A stretch of DNA of 64,000 bases from contig NZ_JAATVY010000003.1 of NCBI RefSeq assembly GCF_011947195.1, forward strand, positions 310,001-374,000. The letters are read 5' to 3'. The notes beneath the pieces are model-generated. The model was not told where the DNA came from. It saw only the letters and a program-made list of their open reading frames with translations, and did no database searches. Every line of letters starts with the position of its first letter. Position 1 is the first letter of the stretch. Positions 8,452 through 16,442 of this stretch are shown piece after piece. Made by a program: the position numbers and the translations under genes. The DNA is from Planosporangium thailandense (lineage in GTDB: Bacteria; Actinomycetota; Actinomycetes; Mycobacteriales; Micromonosporaceae).

Positions 8452-10992
8452 TCAGCGTCGGGCGGAGCGGTACTCGTACCCGCGCTCGTCGTCGCTTTGC
8501 TGGTCGCGGCTGAAGTCCCAGCCGCCCGCCGACTCTCGCCCGGGCCGTCCACCCACTCGGTAGCCGCCGACCTCCTGGCCGCGCCGCCAACCCCGGAAAT
8601 ACCCGGAGGTGTGGGCGGCGATCGCTGCGGGGTCGCGGACGACGCGGAGCGGACGCTCGGGCAGTTCGACAGGGGAGCCCGGTACGAGGTTCTGCTGCGG
8701 TACACGGCGCGGCAGGCCCGACGGCGTCTCCGCGCCCACCGTCGGCTCAGCGGCGTGCCTGGCGGCCCGCCAGCCCTCGTCGGACGGGCTGTCGAAGGTG
8801 TGCGGTGTGTCGTCCTCGCCGAAGTAGTCGGTGAACCAGGCGGACCTCGCCTCCGCGAAGATCAACAGGTCGCCGTCGGCTTCGTCCTTGGCCGGCGGCT
8901 CGGACGGCTCGTCGGTCCGGGCGCGCGACCCGGCGCGGCGTGACGCCCGCTCCTCCCGGTCAGGGCCCGCCCCGTTGGGGACGCTGCCAGCGGTGCTGCC
9001 GGCGCCGCTGGCGTCCTCCACGAGCCGGAGCGGACGCGGCTCGAGGCGCGAGTCCTCACCGAGCTCGCTGCGGTACTGCGAGCGCTCCTGCGACAGGGCC
9101 GGGTCGGTCAGCGGGGCCGGTTCGACCAGGCGCAGGGCCGGCGGCTCGGCCGGCAGGTCGATCGACTGCCAGGGCGGCACGACCCGGCCTTCACGCTGCT
9201 CTCCCCGGTCGGCGAGCGGCGGCTCGGCCGCGGGGAGGTCCAGGCTCCGGGTGAAGTCGATCCGGGGCAGTTCGCCGGAGGGCGCGTCAGCGCGGCGCGG
9301 ACGGTCCGAGGGGCGGCGCTCCCGCAGCGGCGGCTCGGTGGGTGCGGCGGCGGACCGAGCGGCGACCGCCGGCTCGTCGAGTACCGGACCGGTCGGCACG
9401 GGCCCGGGCGCCACCGTGAAGTTGGCGGCGGGCTCGGACGGTGCGGCGCGGAACGGCGTGGTGCTTGCCGACCGGGTCGGGAAGGCCGGGGTCAGGCCGG
9501 GCGGCGGCACCGGCGGGACCTGCGGGGACCGGACGATGGTCGGCTCCGGCTGCACCTGCGGCGACCGGACGACGGTCGGCTCCGGCTGCACCTTCGGGGC
9601 CGGGTTGACCGGGGTCGGGACCGTGGCCGGCGGGGGGACCGGGATCGGCGCGGGAGGCGACTGGACGGGAACCGGCGGCGGCGACGCCACGGTCACCGGG
9701 ACCGGCGTGGCAGCCGGGCTCTGCACCGGCGTCGGTGCCTGTGCCGCCGCCGCGACCTGCTCCTCGGCTCGCTTCTCGGCAGCGCGCCGGGCGGCACGGG
9801 TACGGGGCGCGGGCTGGTCGGCGGCCACCGGCTCAGCCGCGGCGGAGCGGTGGACACCGGCCGCTGCCGGCGGTACGGCCGGCGTCGCGGTCGGTGGCGT
9901 GGTCTTCGACGCGACGGCGGGCTGCGGCTGCGGCTGCGCCGGCGTGGGCGACGCGGAGCGGGGGCGCGCCGGGGAGGTGCGCGTACGGCGCCCGGTCGCC
10001 GCGCGGCCCGGCTCGTCGGCCGATGACTGCTGCGTGGTGGCCGCCGGCTCCGCGCCGGCGGTCGCCGCCATCCGGCCACGCGTCTGGATCGGCTGCGCGG
10101 ATCCCGCCGCGCCGGCGGCCGGCATCCGGGCGGACAGGACCGACACGAGGGCGGCCGCGCCAGCGTCACAGGCGCGAACGGCGGCGACGGACTGGCGCAC
10201 GGTCTCGGCCACGGCATTGGTGATCGAGCGGTTCATGCCGGTGCGGCGGGGCGTCTCGGCGATCGCCTCCCGCAGTGCGGACACGGCCTCGGCGAGCGTC
10301 TCCTGGTCGGCGACGCCCGCCTCGGCCAGTTCGGCGATGGCCTGGGCGTCCCGCCCACGCCCGTTGCCGCCGCCGCCCAGGGGGCCCGGCTCGGGCAGGG
10401 CGTCGAGGATGGCCAGCGGGATGGGCTCCGCGGGGTCGGGGAACGCGCGCAGGGCTGCCGGGTACAGCTCGCGGAGCACCTCGCGCAGCGTCGCGGCGGC
10501 GCTCTGCCGGCCGTTGGTGACGGCGGCGTGCGCGGCGAGGACCGGCTTGATCCCGAAAAGGTCCCGGGGAGTGGGCTGGGCGACGGCGGACAGTACGCCC
10601 GCCTGCAGCGCCCGCGCGAGGCCGATGGCCCGCCGCTCGGCCGGGCTGGACTGCATCTCGTCGGCGGCCGCGTCGTTGCTGAAGCGCGCGGCGTAGTCCT
10701 CGGCCGAGTCCTCGTCGGTGTAGGCGAGGTAGCGGCCGGCGGCGGTGAGAAGCCGGGTGACGATGTGCTCGTCGCTGTCGGCGGCGATCGCGACGGACTC
10801 CAGTCCGTTCGAGCGCTCGGCGAGCAGGGCGCCCAGCTCCGAGAAGCCGGGTGCGTCGTCGCTGATGTCACAGATGTCCAGGAGGCGGCCGGCGTCGTCG
10901 ACAACCGCGACGGTGAGCCATGTCTCGGAGCCCGGTGGTGTGGCGTCCTGGTCTGTCGCCGTCAGACCGCAGTACACCCGTACGAGCGCCAC
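8452..10992 (-). CDS. Conservon-adjacent protein: decayed IS110-like N-terminus with a CvnA-like C-terminal tail
   Basis: An 846-aa protein. Residues ~1-250 follow the outline of IS110-family transposases: an RNase H/RuvC-like beta-strand start (VYCGLTATDQ, VAVVDDAGRLLDICD), then SVAIAADSDEHIVTRLLTAAG. Later comes LREVLRELYPAALRAFPDP, like the IS110 mid-region. The acidic residues expected of an active DEDD site are not at the usual places. Residues ~300-700 are a Pro/Ala-rich linker. The end (~715-846) carries SAWF, DEGWRAA, GLPRRVPQQNLVPG and FRGWRRGQ, matching the tail of CvnA in order and spacing. The GTG start has GGAGGAGG upstream. It is probably a domesticated, non-transposing protein; function unknown. 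Confidence 0.7.
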   Translation of the reverse strand: MALVRVYCGLTATDQDATPPGSETWLTVAVVDDAGRLLDICDISDDAPGFSELGALLAERSNGLESVAIAADSDEHIVTRLLTAAGRYLAYTDEDSAEDYAARFSNDAAADEMQSSPAERRAIGLARALQAGVLSAVAQPTPRDLFGIKPVLAAHAAVTNGRQSAAATLREVLRELYPAALRAFPDPAEPIPLAILDALPEPGPLGGGGNGRGRDAQAIAELAEAGVADQETLAEAVSALREAIAETPRRTGMNRSITNAVAETVRQSVAAVRACDAGAAALVSVLSARMPAAGAAGSAQPIQTRGRMAATAGAEPAATTQQSSADEPGRAATGRRTRTSPARPRSASPTPAQPQPQPAVASKTTPPTATPAVPPAAAGVHRSAAAEPVAADQPAPRTRAARRAAEKRAEEQVAAAAQAPTPVQSPAATPVPVTVASPPPVPVQSPPAPIPVPPPATVPTPVNPAPKVQPEPTVVRSPQVQPEPTIVRSPQVPPVPPPGLTPAFPTRSASTTPFRAAPSEPAANFTVAPGPVPTGPVLDEPAVAARSAAAPTEPPLRERRPSDRPRRADAPSGELPRIDFTRSLDLPAAEPPLADRGEQREGRVVPPWQSIDLPAEPPALRLVEPAPLTDPALSQERSQYRSELGEDSRLEPRPLRLVEDASGAGSTAGSVPNGAGPDREERASRRAGSRARTDEPSEPPAKDEADGDLLIFAEARSAWFTDYFGEDDTPHTFDSPSDEGWRAARHAAEPTVGAETPSGLPRRVPQQNLVPGSPVELPERPLRVVRDPAAIAAHTSGYFRGWRRGQEVGGYRVGGRPGRESAGGWDFSRDQQSDDERGYEYRSARR

Positions 10993-11207
10993 CGCGTCGT
11001 CCTCCTCCCGAGACAGCTGTCATGATCTTGCGTTGCGCCCGGCGGGACCCTGTCTCTGGTCCTGCCCGGTGCGGCCGAAGAGGGTGACCTCAACGGCTTT
11101 CACTATTCCCATTCAAAGTCGAACGCGCGACCCGACCGTTCCGTTATGGTCCAACGCGCCCGCGCCTTCTCGTCGTGCTCATCGGGATGATGCTCCCTGG
11201 TCAGTGG

Positions 11208-12242
11208 TCAGTCGCGCCAGTCCACAACCGAAGAGATCTTGCCTATGACCGTGCGCCAGCTGAGCGCCGCGGTGGTTTGCGGGTCAATCTTGCGAAGTCG
11301 GCGACGTGCGAAGAACGCGCCGAACCCGCCCGCTTCGACCGTCCGAAGGCCTTCGTCCAGATCGTCGAGGGGCGAACCCGGCGCCAGCGCCGTCATCACC
11401 GACGGGATACGCAGCGCGTACGCCACGTCACGCGCGAGCTCTCCGGCCTGAATGATCAGCGACGGGTCCCACGCGTCGTGTCCGCCGCGCAGGTTCTCCA
11501 CGACCAGGTCGAGCTCGTACCGGTCCTCCTCGAGCGGGACGATGTCGTCTGGCTCGATGCGCTCACGCAGCTCGTCCCAGGTGTCGAGCTGGGCCAGCTC
11601 GTGGTCGGTGCTCGTGCGCACGTACTCGACGAGCCCCTCCGGGCTGCGGAACAGCAGCAGCCGTCCGCGCTCGGCAAGGAAGACCGGCACATCCTCGGGC
11701 TCGGCCTCCTCCTCGCCCTCCGCCGCTTCCTCGCCCTCGCCGGCGTCCAGCGACTCCTCGTCGTCGCGCCCGGCGTCGGCCTTGTCGGCGGCGCTCGCGT
11801 CGTGCCCGTCGGTCTCGGCTTCCCCGTCGCCCGTGGTGTGCCGGCCGGACTCCTTGCCGGCGGCGAGCGCCTGGGCGGTCAGCTCAGCCTCGTCGATCCC
11901 GCCGACGTCTTCGCCGTCCTCATCGGTCGCCGTCGGCGACACGGAGGCTTCGGGGAAGTCTTCTTCGCGTTCGTCGATCTCCGGGGCGCGTACCTCCGTC
12001 GACAGCCGGTACGCCCGGAGCGTGTACCCGACGCCGGACGGCAGCGCGATCTCGATCGGCTGTACCCGCACGTCTGTCCACAGTGCATCGGTCGCCGCGG
12101 AACGGCTCTCGGCCGTCGCGCCTGTGCTGTCGCTTTCCTCGTCCATCGGGTCGTCCTCGTTGAGAGCGTCGGCGTCCACGTTTTCCTCGGGCGTCTCGGA
12201 CGACTCTTCGGCGCTTTCCGTTCCCGACGGTTGGCGGCTCAC
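11208..12242 (-). CDS. Conserved acidic actinobacterial protein of unknown function
   Basis: A 344-aa protein I cannot assign to a function. The start is taken as GTG 12242 because GGAGG lies 5 nt upstream; the longer open frame beyond it is low-quality sequence. An N-terminal segment (TDVRVQPIEIALPSGVGYTL) and a C-terminal block of ~125 residues (VPVFLAERGRLLLFRSPEGL to the end) look folded. They are joined by a strongly acidic Glu/Asp/Ala linker. It lies downstream of the aldehyde dehydrogenase genes on the same strand, about 130 bp after the truncated one, and may be transcribed alone. Confidence 0.75.
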   Translation of the reverse strand: MSRQPSGTESAEESSETPEENVDADALNEDDPMDEESDSTGATAESRSAATDALWTDVRVQPIEIALPSGVGYTLRAYRLSTEVRAPEIDEREEDFPEASVSPTATDEDGEDVGGIDEAELTAQALAAGKESGRHTTGDGEAETDGHDASAADKADAGRDDEESLDAGEGEEAAEGEEEAEPEDVPVFLAERGRLLLFRSPEGLVEYVRTSTDHELAQLDTWDELRERIEPDDIVPLEEDRYELDLVVENLRGGHDAWDPSLIIQAGELARDVAYALRIPSVMTALAPGSPLDDLDEGLRTVEAGGFGAFFARRRLRKIDPQTTAALSWRTVIGKISSVVDWRD

Positions 12243-12372
12243 GGCGACCTCCGTATCGCTGTCCGATGCGCCGACCGACGCGACCGTCGCGACGGCCAGT
12301 CTTGCGCACAGACACCCTAGTCGTACCGCACTCCTTGTGCGGTTACCCCCTACGGGCGACTTGAACCTGGAA

Positions 12373-13278
12373 CTAGATCCCCTTAGGGTGCCACACCGTC
12401 TTCGTCTCGATGAGGGCAAGCATGCGCTGAACGTCTGGATCGGCTGCCCAATCGGACGAGGCCGGCGCCGGGCGGAGCACCCGCTTGAGGTTCTCGGCGG
12501 CGGCCGTCTCGAGGTCGACGGCGAGCCCGGCGTCGGTGACGCCCGTGAGGTCGATGGCGTCGACATCCATGTGGCTGGCCAGCCACGGTGCGATCTCGGC
12601 GACCCGGCCGGTGAGCACGTTCACGACGCCGTCGGGCAGGTCGGAAGTGGCGAGAACCTCGGCGAGGGTGACGGCCGGGAGCGGGCGGTCCTCGCTGGCG
12701 ACCACGACCGCCGTGTTGCCGCTCACGATCGCGGGCGCGACGACGCTCACCAGACCCAGCAGCGGCGACTCCGGCGGCGCGACGACGGCGACCACACCGG
12801 TCGGCTCGGGGGTGGACAGGTTGAAGTACGGGCCGGCGACCGGGTTGGCCGCGCCGTGCACCTGGGCGATCTTGTCGGCCCAGCCGGCGTACCAGACCCA
12901 GCGGTCGATCGCGGCGTCCACCTCCGCGGCGGCCGCGTCGCGGTCGCCGGTGGCGGCCGCGACCTCGGCGGTGAACTGGGCGTGGCGGCCTTCGAGCATC
13001 TCGGCGACGCGGTAGAGGATCTGGCCGCGGTTGTAGGCGGTGGCGGCCGACCACGTGCCGAACGCGGCGCGGGCGGCGCGCACGGCGTCGCGGGCGTCCT
13101 TGCGGGAGGCGAGCGCGGCGTTGGCCATGAAGTCTCCGGTCGCGGTGTGGACGGGGTACGAGCGCCCGGACTCGCTGCGGGGGAAGGCGCCGCCGATGAA
13201 CAGCTTGTACGTCTTGCGGACAGCCAGTCGGACAGTTGGCTCGGTCGTCGCCGCAGGCGACTCCTGCTCAGTGGGCAA
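12373..13278 (-). CDS. Truncated aldehyde dehydrogenase family protein lacking the catalytic Cys region
   Basis: A 301-aa protein homologous to the N-terminal cofactor-binding part of aldehyde dehydrogenases (YKLFIGGAFPRSESGRSY, GVVAVVAPPESPLLGL, SGNTAVVVAS). It stops before the segment that would hold the catalytic cysteine; the family is usually ~475-500 aa. It overlaps the 3' end of the full-length dehydrogenase by 11 bp on the same strand, so the two are probably translationally coupled. There is no frameshift, and it ends in a clean stop after KTVWHPKGI. It may be a regulatory or structural partner of the upstream enzyme rather than a broken gene. Confidence 0.85.
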   Translation of the reverse strand: MPTEQESPAATTEPTVRLAVRKTYKLFIGGAFPRSESGRSYPVHTATGDFMANAALASRKDARDAVRAARAAFGTWSAATAYNRGQILYRVAEMLEGRHAQFTAEVAAATGDRDAAAAEVDAAIDRWVWYAGWADKIAQVHGAANPVAGPYFNLSTPEPTGVVAVVAPPESPLLGLVSVVAPAIVSGNTAVVVASEDRPLPAVTLAEVLATSDLPDGVVNVLTGRVAEIAPWLASHMDVDAIDLTGVTDAGLAVDLETAAAENLKRVLRPAPASSDWAADPDVQRMLALIETKTVWHPKGI

Positions 13279-14695
13279 GGTAGGCCTCCAGTCCGTGCCG
13301 GCCGCCTTCCCGGCCGTACCCGGATTCCTTGTAGCCGCCGAACGGCGAGGTCGGGTCGAACTTGTTGAACGTGTTGGCCCAGACGACGCCGGCCCGCAGC
13401 CGGTCGGCGATGGCCAGGATCCGGGAGCCCTTGTCGCTCCAGATGCCGGCCGACAGCCCGTACGGGGTGTTGTTGGCCTTCTCGACCGCCTCGGCGGGGG
13501 TGCGGAACGTCAGCACCGACAGCACCGGGCCGAAGATCTCCTCCCGGGCGATGCGGTGGGCCTGCGAGACACCGGTGAAGATGGTCGGGGCGAACCAGAA
13601 CCCGCGGTCGGGCAGGGGGCACGGCGCGCTCCAGCGCTGGGCGCCCTCGGCGTCGCCCACCTCGGACAGGGCCCGGATCCTGTCCAGTTGGGCGCGCGAG
13701 TTGATCGCGCCGACGTCGGTGTTCTTGTCCAGCGGGTCACCGACGCGCAGCAGCGCCATCCGGCGCTTCAGCGACTCCAACAGGTCGTCGGCGATGGACT
13801 CCTGCACCAGCAGCCGGGAGCCGGCGCAGCAGACGTGGCCCTGGTTGAAGAAGATGCCGTTGACGATGCCCTCGACCGCCTGGTCGATGGGTGCGTCGTC
13901 GAACACGATGTTGGCGGCCTTGCCGCCCAGCTCCAGGGTGACCCGCTTGCGCGATCCCGCAACCGATCGGGCGATCTGCTTGCCGACCTCGGTCGAGCCG
14001 GTGAAGGCGACCTTGTCCACCCCGGGGTGTTCGACGAGCGCGCGGCCGGTGTCGCCGGCGCCGGTGACGATGTTGACCACGCCCGGCGGCAGGTCGGCCT
14101 GCTGGCAGATCTCGGCGAAGGCGAGCGCGGTGAGCGGCGTGGTCTCCGCCGGCTTGAGCACGACCGTGTTGCCGCAGGCCAGCGCCGGGGCGATCTTCCA
14201 GGCCAGCATCAGCAGCGGGAAGTTCCACGGAATGACCTGCCCGGCCACGCCCAGTGGCTTCGGGTCCGGCCCGAACCCGGCATAGGCGAGCTTGTCGGCC
14301 CAGCCGGCGTAGTAGAAGAAGTGCGCGGCGACCAGCGGGAGGTCGACGTCGCGGGACTCGCGGATCGGCTTGCCGTTGTCGAGGGTCTCCAGCACGGCCA
14401 GTTCGCGGGCGCGTTCCTGCACGATCCGTGCGATCCGGTAGAGGTACTTGGCCCGCTCCCGGCCCGGCATCGGCCCCCACACCCGCTCGTACGCCCGGCG
14501 GGCGGCGGCCACCGCCCGGTCGACGTCGCTCGCGTCGGCCTCGCCGACGTCGGCCAGCACCTCCTCGGTGGCCGGGTTGGCGGTCTTGAACCGGCCGGCG
14601 GCGTCGACGAACTCGCCGTCGATGAACAGCCCGTAGGACGGTTTGATCTCGACGACCGACCGGGACTCCGGTGCCGGCGCGTACTCGAAAACCAT
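13268..14695 (-). CDS. NAD(P)-dependent aldehyde dehydrogenase
   Basis: A 475-aa full-length aldehyde dehydrogenase. It carries the substrate-anchoring VIPWNFPLLML, the catalytic Glu motif LELGGKAANIVF, the catalytic Cys segment NQGHVCCAGSR and the C-terminal IFGPVLSVL. It starts 3 bp after the deoC stop codon and runs into the truncated homologue. In the deoxyribose context it could oxidise the acetaldehyde released by DeoC, but the substrate is inferred from position only. Confidence 0.92.
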   Translation of the reverse strand: MVFEYAPAPESRSVVEIKPSYGLFIDGEFVDAAGRFKTANPATEEVLADVGEADASDVDRAVAAARRAYERVWGPMPGRERAKYLYRIARIVQERARELAVLETLDNGKPIRESRDVDLPLVAAHFFYYAGWADKLAYAGFGPDPKPLGVAGQVIPWNFPLLMLAWKIAPALACGNTVVLKPAETTPLTALAFAEICQQADLPPGVVNIVTGAGDTGRALVEHPGVDKVAFTGSTEVGKQIARSVAGSRKRVTLELGGKAANIVFDDAPIDQAVEGIVNGIFFNQGHVCCAGSRLLVQESIADDLLESLKRRMALLRVGDPLDKNTDVGAINSRAQLDRIRALSEVGDAEGAQRWSAPCPLPDRGFWFAPTIFTGVSQAHRIAREEIFGPVLSVLTFRTPAEAVEKANNTPYGLSAGIWSDKGSRILAIADRLRAGVVWANTFNKFDPTSPFGGYKESGYGREGGRHGLEAYLAH

Positions 14696-14698
14696 GCG

Positions 14699-15649
14699 CT
14701 AGTCCAAGGTGACGTAGTTGGGCCCGGCGTACCGGCCGGTCGACAGCTTGTAGCGCTGCATCAGCAGGTCGTTGAGCAGGCTGGAGGCGCCGAACCGGAA
14801 CCAGTCCGGGTGCAGCCAGTCCTCGCCCGCGGTCTCGTTGACCAGTACCAGATATTTGATGGCGTCCTTGGCGGTGCGGATCCCGCCCGCGGGCTTGACC
14901 CCCACCTGCCGGCCGGTGGCCGCCCGGAAGTCACGGACCGCCTCCAGCATCACCAGCGTCACCGGCAGTGTCGCGGCCGGTGACACCTTGCCGGTGGACG
15001 TCTTGATGAAATCGCCTCCGGCCAGCATCGCCAGCCAGGACGCCCGCCGGACGTTGTCGTAGGTGGCCAGCTCCCCGGTCTCCAGGATGACCTTCAGGTG
15101 CGCGCTGCCGCACGCGGCCTTGACCGCGGCGATCTCGTCGAAGACCTCCCGGTAGCGCCCGGACAGGAACGCCCCCCGGTTGATCACCATGTCGATCTCG
15201 TCCGCGCCGGCCGCCACCGCCGCCTCGACGTCGGCGAGCCTGACCGCGAGCGGCGCCTGCCCGGACGGGAACGCCGTCGCCACGCTCGCCACGTGAATGC
15301 CGCTGCCCTCGAGCGTCTCCACGGCGGTCGCCACCATCGTGGGGTAGACGCAGACCGCGGCCACCGGAGGGCAGGACGGATCCGTCGGATCCGGGCGCAG
15401 CGCCTTCGCGCACAGCGCCCGCACCTTGCCCGGCGTGTCCGCGCCTTCGAGGGTGGTCAGATCCACCATCCGGATCGCCAGGTCCAGCGCCCAGGCCTTC
15501 GACGTCGTCTTGATCGACCGGGTCCCCAGCATCGCCGCCCGCTGCTGCGCCCCGACCTGATCCACCCCGGGCAGACCGTGCAGGAAAGCGCGCAGAGCGG
15601 CGTCCGAGCGGGCCACCTCGGAAAGGCCGGACGCCACCGTTGCCGTCAT
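14699..15649 (-). CDS. deoC: Deoxyribose-phosphate aldolase
   Basis: A 316-aa class I aldolase that cleaves 2-deoxyribose-5-phosphate to glyceraldehyde-3-phosphate and acetaldehyde. The Schiff-base lysine lies in DFIKTSTGKVSP. Other family motifs are CVYPTMV, the EIDMVINRGAF strand, LKVILETGEL and GVKPAGGIRT. ATG 15649 is preferred because TACACT ends 7 nt upstream (leaderless); a GTG at 15667 would lengthen it by six residues. It leads an operon with two aldehyde dehydrogenase genes and is divergent from upp. Product flow to the dehydrogenases is inference. Confidence 0.94.
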   Translation of the reverse strand: MTATVASGLSEVARSDAALRAFLHGLPGVDQVGAQQRAAMLGTRSIKTTSKAWALDLAIRMVDLTTLEGADTPGKVRALCAKALRPDPTDPSCPPVAAVCVYPTMVATAVETLEGSGIHVASVATAFPSGQAPLAVRLADVEAAVAAGADEIDMVINRGAFLSGRYREVFDEIAAVKAACGSAHLKVILETGELATYDNVRRASWLAMLAGGDFIKTSTGKVSPAATLPVTLVMLEAVRDFRAATGRQVGVKPAGGIRTAKDAIKYLVLVNETAGEDWLHPDWFRFGASSLLNDLLMQRYKLSTGRYAGPNYVTLD

Positions 15650-15656
15650 GGCGATC

Positions 15657-15727
15657 AGTGTACGCACGGGGGAGACAGCCGATCTTGGATAGCCGGACGC
15701 GAGTCGCGATCGGCGTCACGTTAGGTT
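15657..15727. promoter_or_regulatory. Divergent leaderless promoters for deoC and upp
   Basis: Minus-strand TACACT (15662-15657) is followed by GATCGCC and then the deoC ATG. Plus-strand TAGGTT (15722-15727) is followed by GCTCGCC and then the upp GTG. Both have 7-nt gaps and no Shine-Dalgarno. The -35 regions are not obvious. Confidence 0.5.
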
Positions 15728-15734
15728 GCTCGCC

Positions 15735-16367
15735 GTGGACGTACTCGTGGTCGATCATCCCCTGGCCAAGTCACGCCTGACGGCGATGCGTGACGCGCGC
15801 ACCGAGCCGGGCGCCTTCCGCGCCGCACTGCACGAGCTCACCACCATGCTCGTGTACGAGGCGACCCGTGGGTACCCCGTCGAGACGTACCCGGTGCAGA
15901 CGCCGGTGACGACGACCGAGGGGACCCGGCTGGCCAACCCTCCGCTGCTCGTGCCCGTGCTGCGCGCCGGCCTCGGTATGGCCGACGCGGCGCTGTCGTT
16001 GCTGCCGGAGTCCTCCATGGGCTTCGTCGGCCTGGCGCGCGACGAGGTCACCTTCGCGCCCCGCGCCTACATGGAGTCGCTGCCGGCGGACCTGACCGGC
16101 AAGCCGGTGATGGTCCTCGACCCGATGCTGGCCACCGGCGGATCGCTGCAGCACTGCTGCCAGCTGCTCGCCGACCGCGGCTGCACCGAGATCATCGTGC
16201 TCTGCGTGCTCGCCGCTCCGGAGGGGCTGGACCGGCTGAAGAGCTCCGGCCTGCCGCTGCGGGTGGTGACCGCCTCGATCGACGAGGGCCTCAACGAGAA
16301 GCGGTTCATCGTGCCGGGCCTCGGTGACGCCGGCGACCGGCAGTTCGGCGGCATGCCGCGCTTCTAG
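15735..16367 (+). CDS. upp: Uracil phosphoribosyltransferase
   Basis: A 210-aa cytosolic enzyme joining uracil and PRPP to give UMP. The PRPP loop is in [11 protein letters not shown], with the uracil-binding end [11 protein letters not shown] and the [14 protein letters not shown] segment. GTG 15735 is chosen over TTG 15726 because it gives the usual [11 protein letters not shown]-terminus and sits 7 nt after a TAGGTT hexamer. It is followed by a long palindrome before the convergent phosphomannomutase gene. It would work with the NCS2 permease at 41.6 kb in uracil salvage. Confidence 0.96.
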   Translation: MDVLVVDHPLAKSRLTAMRDARTEPGAFRAALHELTTMLVYEATRGYPVETYPVQTPVTTTEGTRLANPPLLVPVLRAGLGMADAALSLLPESSMGFVGLARDEVTFAPRAYMESLPADLTGKPVMVLDPMLATGGSLQHCCQLLADRGCTEIIVLCVLAAPEGLDRLKSSGLPLRVVTASIDEGLNEKRFIVPGLGDAGDRQFGGMPRF

Positions 16368-16380
16368 CTCTTCGCCCGCA

Positions 16381-16436
16381 CCATGATCACGGAAACCTTT
16401 CCGTGTCCGAGGACGGAAAAGTCTCCGTGATCATGG
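16381..16436. terminator. Long intergenic palindrome, probable bidirectional terminator
   Basis: The 16-nt arms ccatgatcacggaaac and gtctccgtgatcatgg pair with one mismatch, and the inner part can pair further (ctttccgtgtcc / ggacggaaaag, imperfect). It lies in the 75-bp gap between convergent upp and pmm. It belongs to a group of similar long palindromes in this window. Confidence 0.7.
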
Positions 16437-16442
16437 ATGAGG

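Noticed and set aside
8831-10696. Open frame of 621 codons on the plus strand
   Set aside because: Antisense to the IS110-like/CvnA-tail gene, Ser/Gly/Ala-rich with no recognisable motif and no ribosome-binding site.
11452-13368. Open frame of 638 codons on the plus strand
   Set aside because: Covers two well-supported minus-strand genes; its Ser-rich then Arg/Gly-rich translation is typical of a shadow frame.
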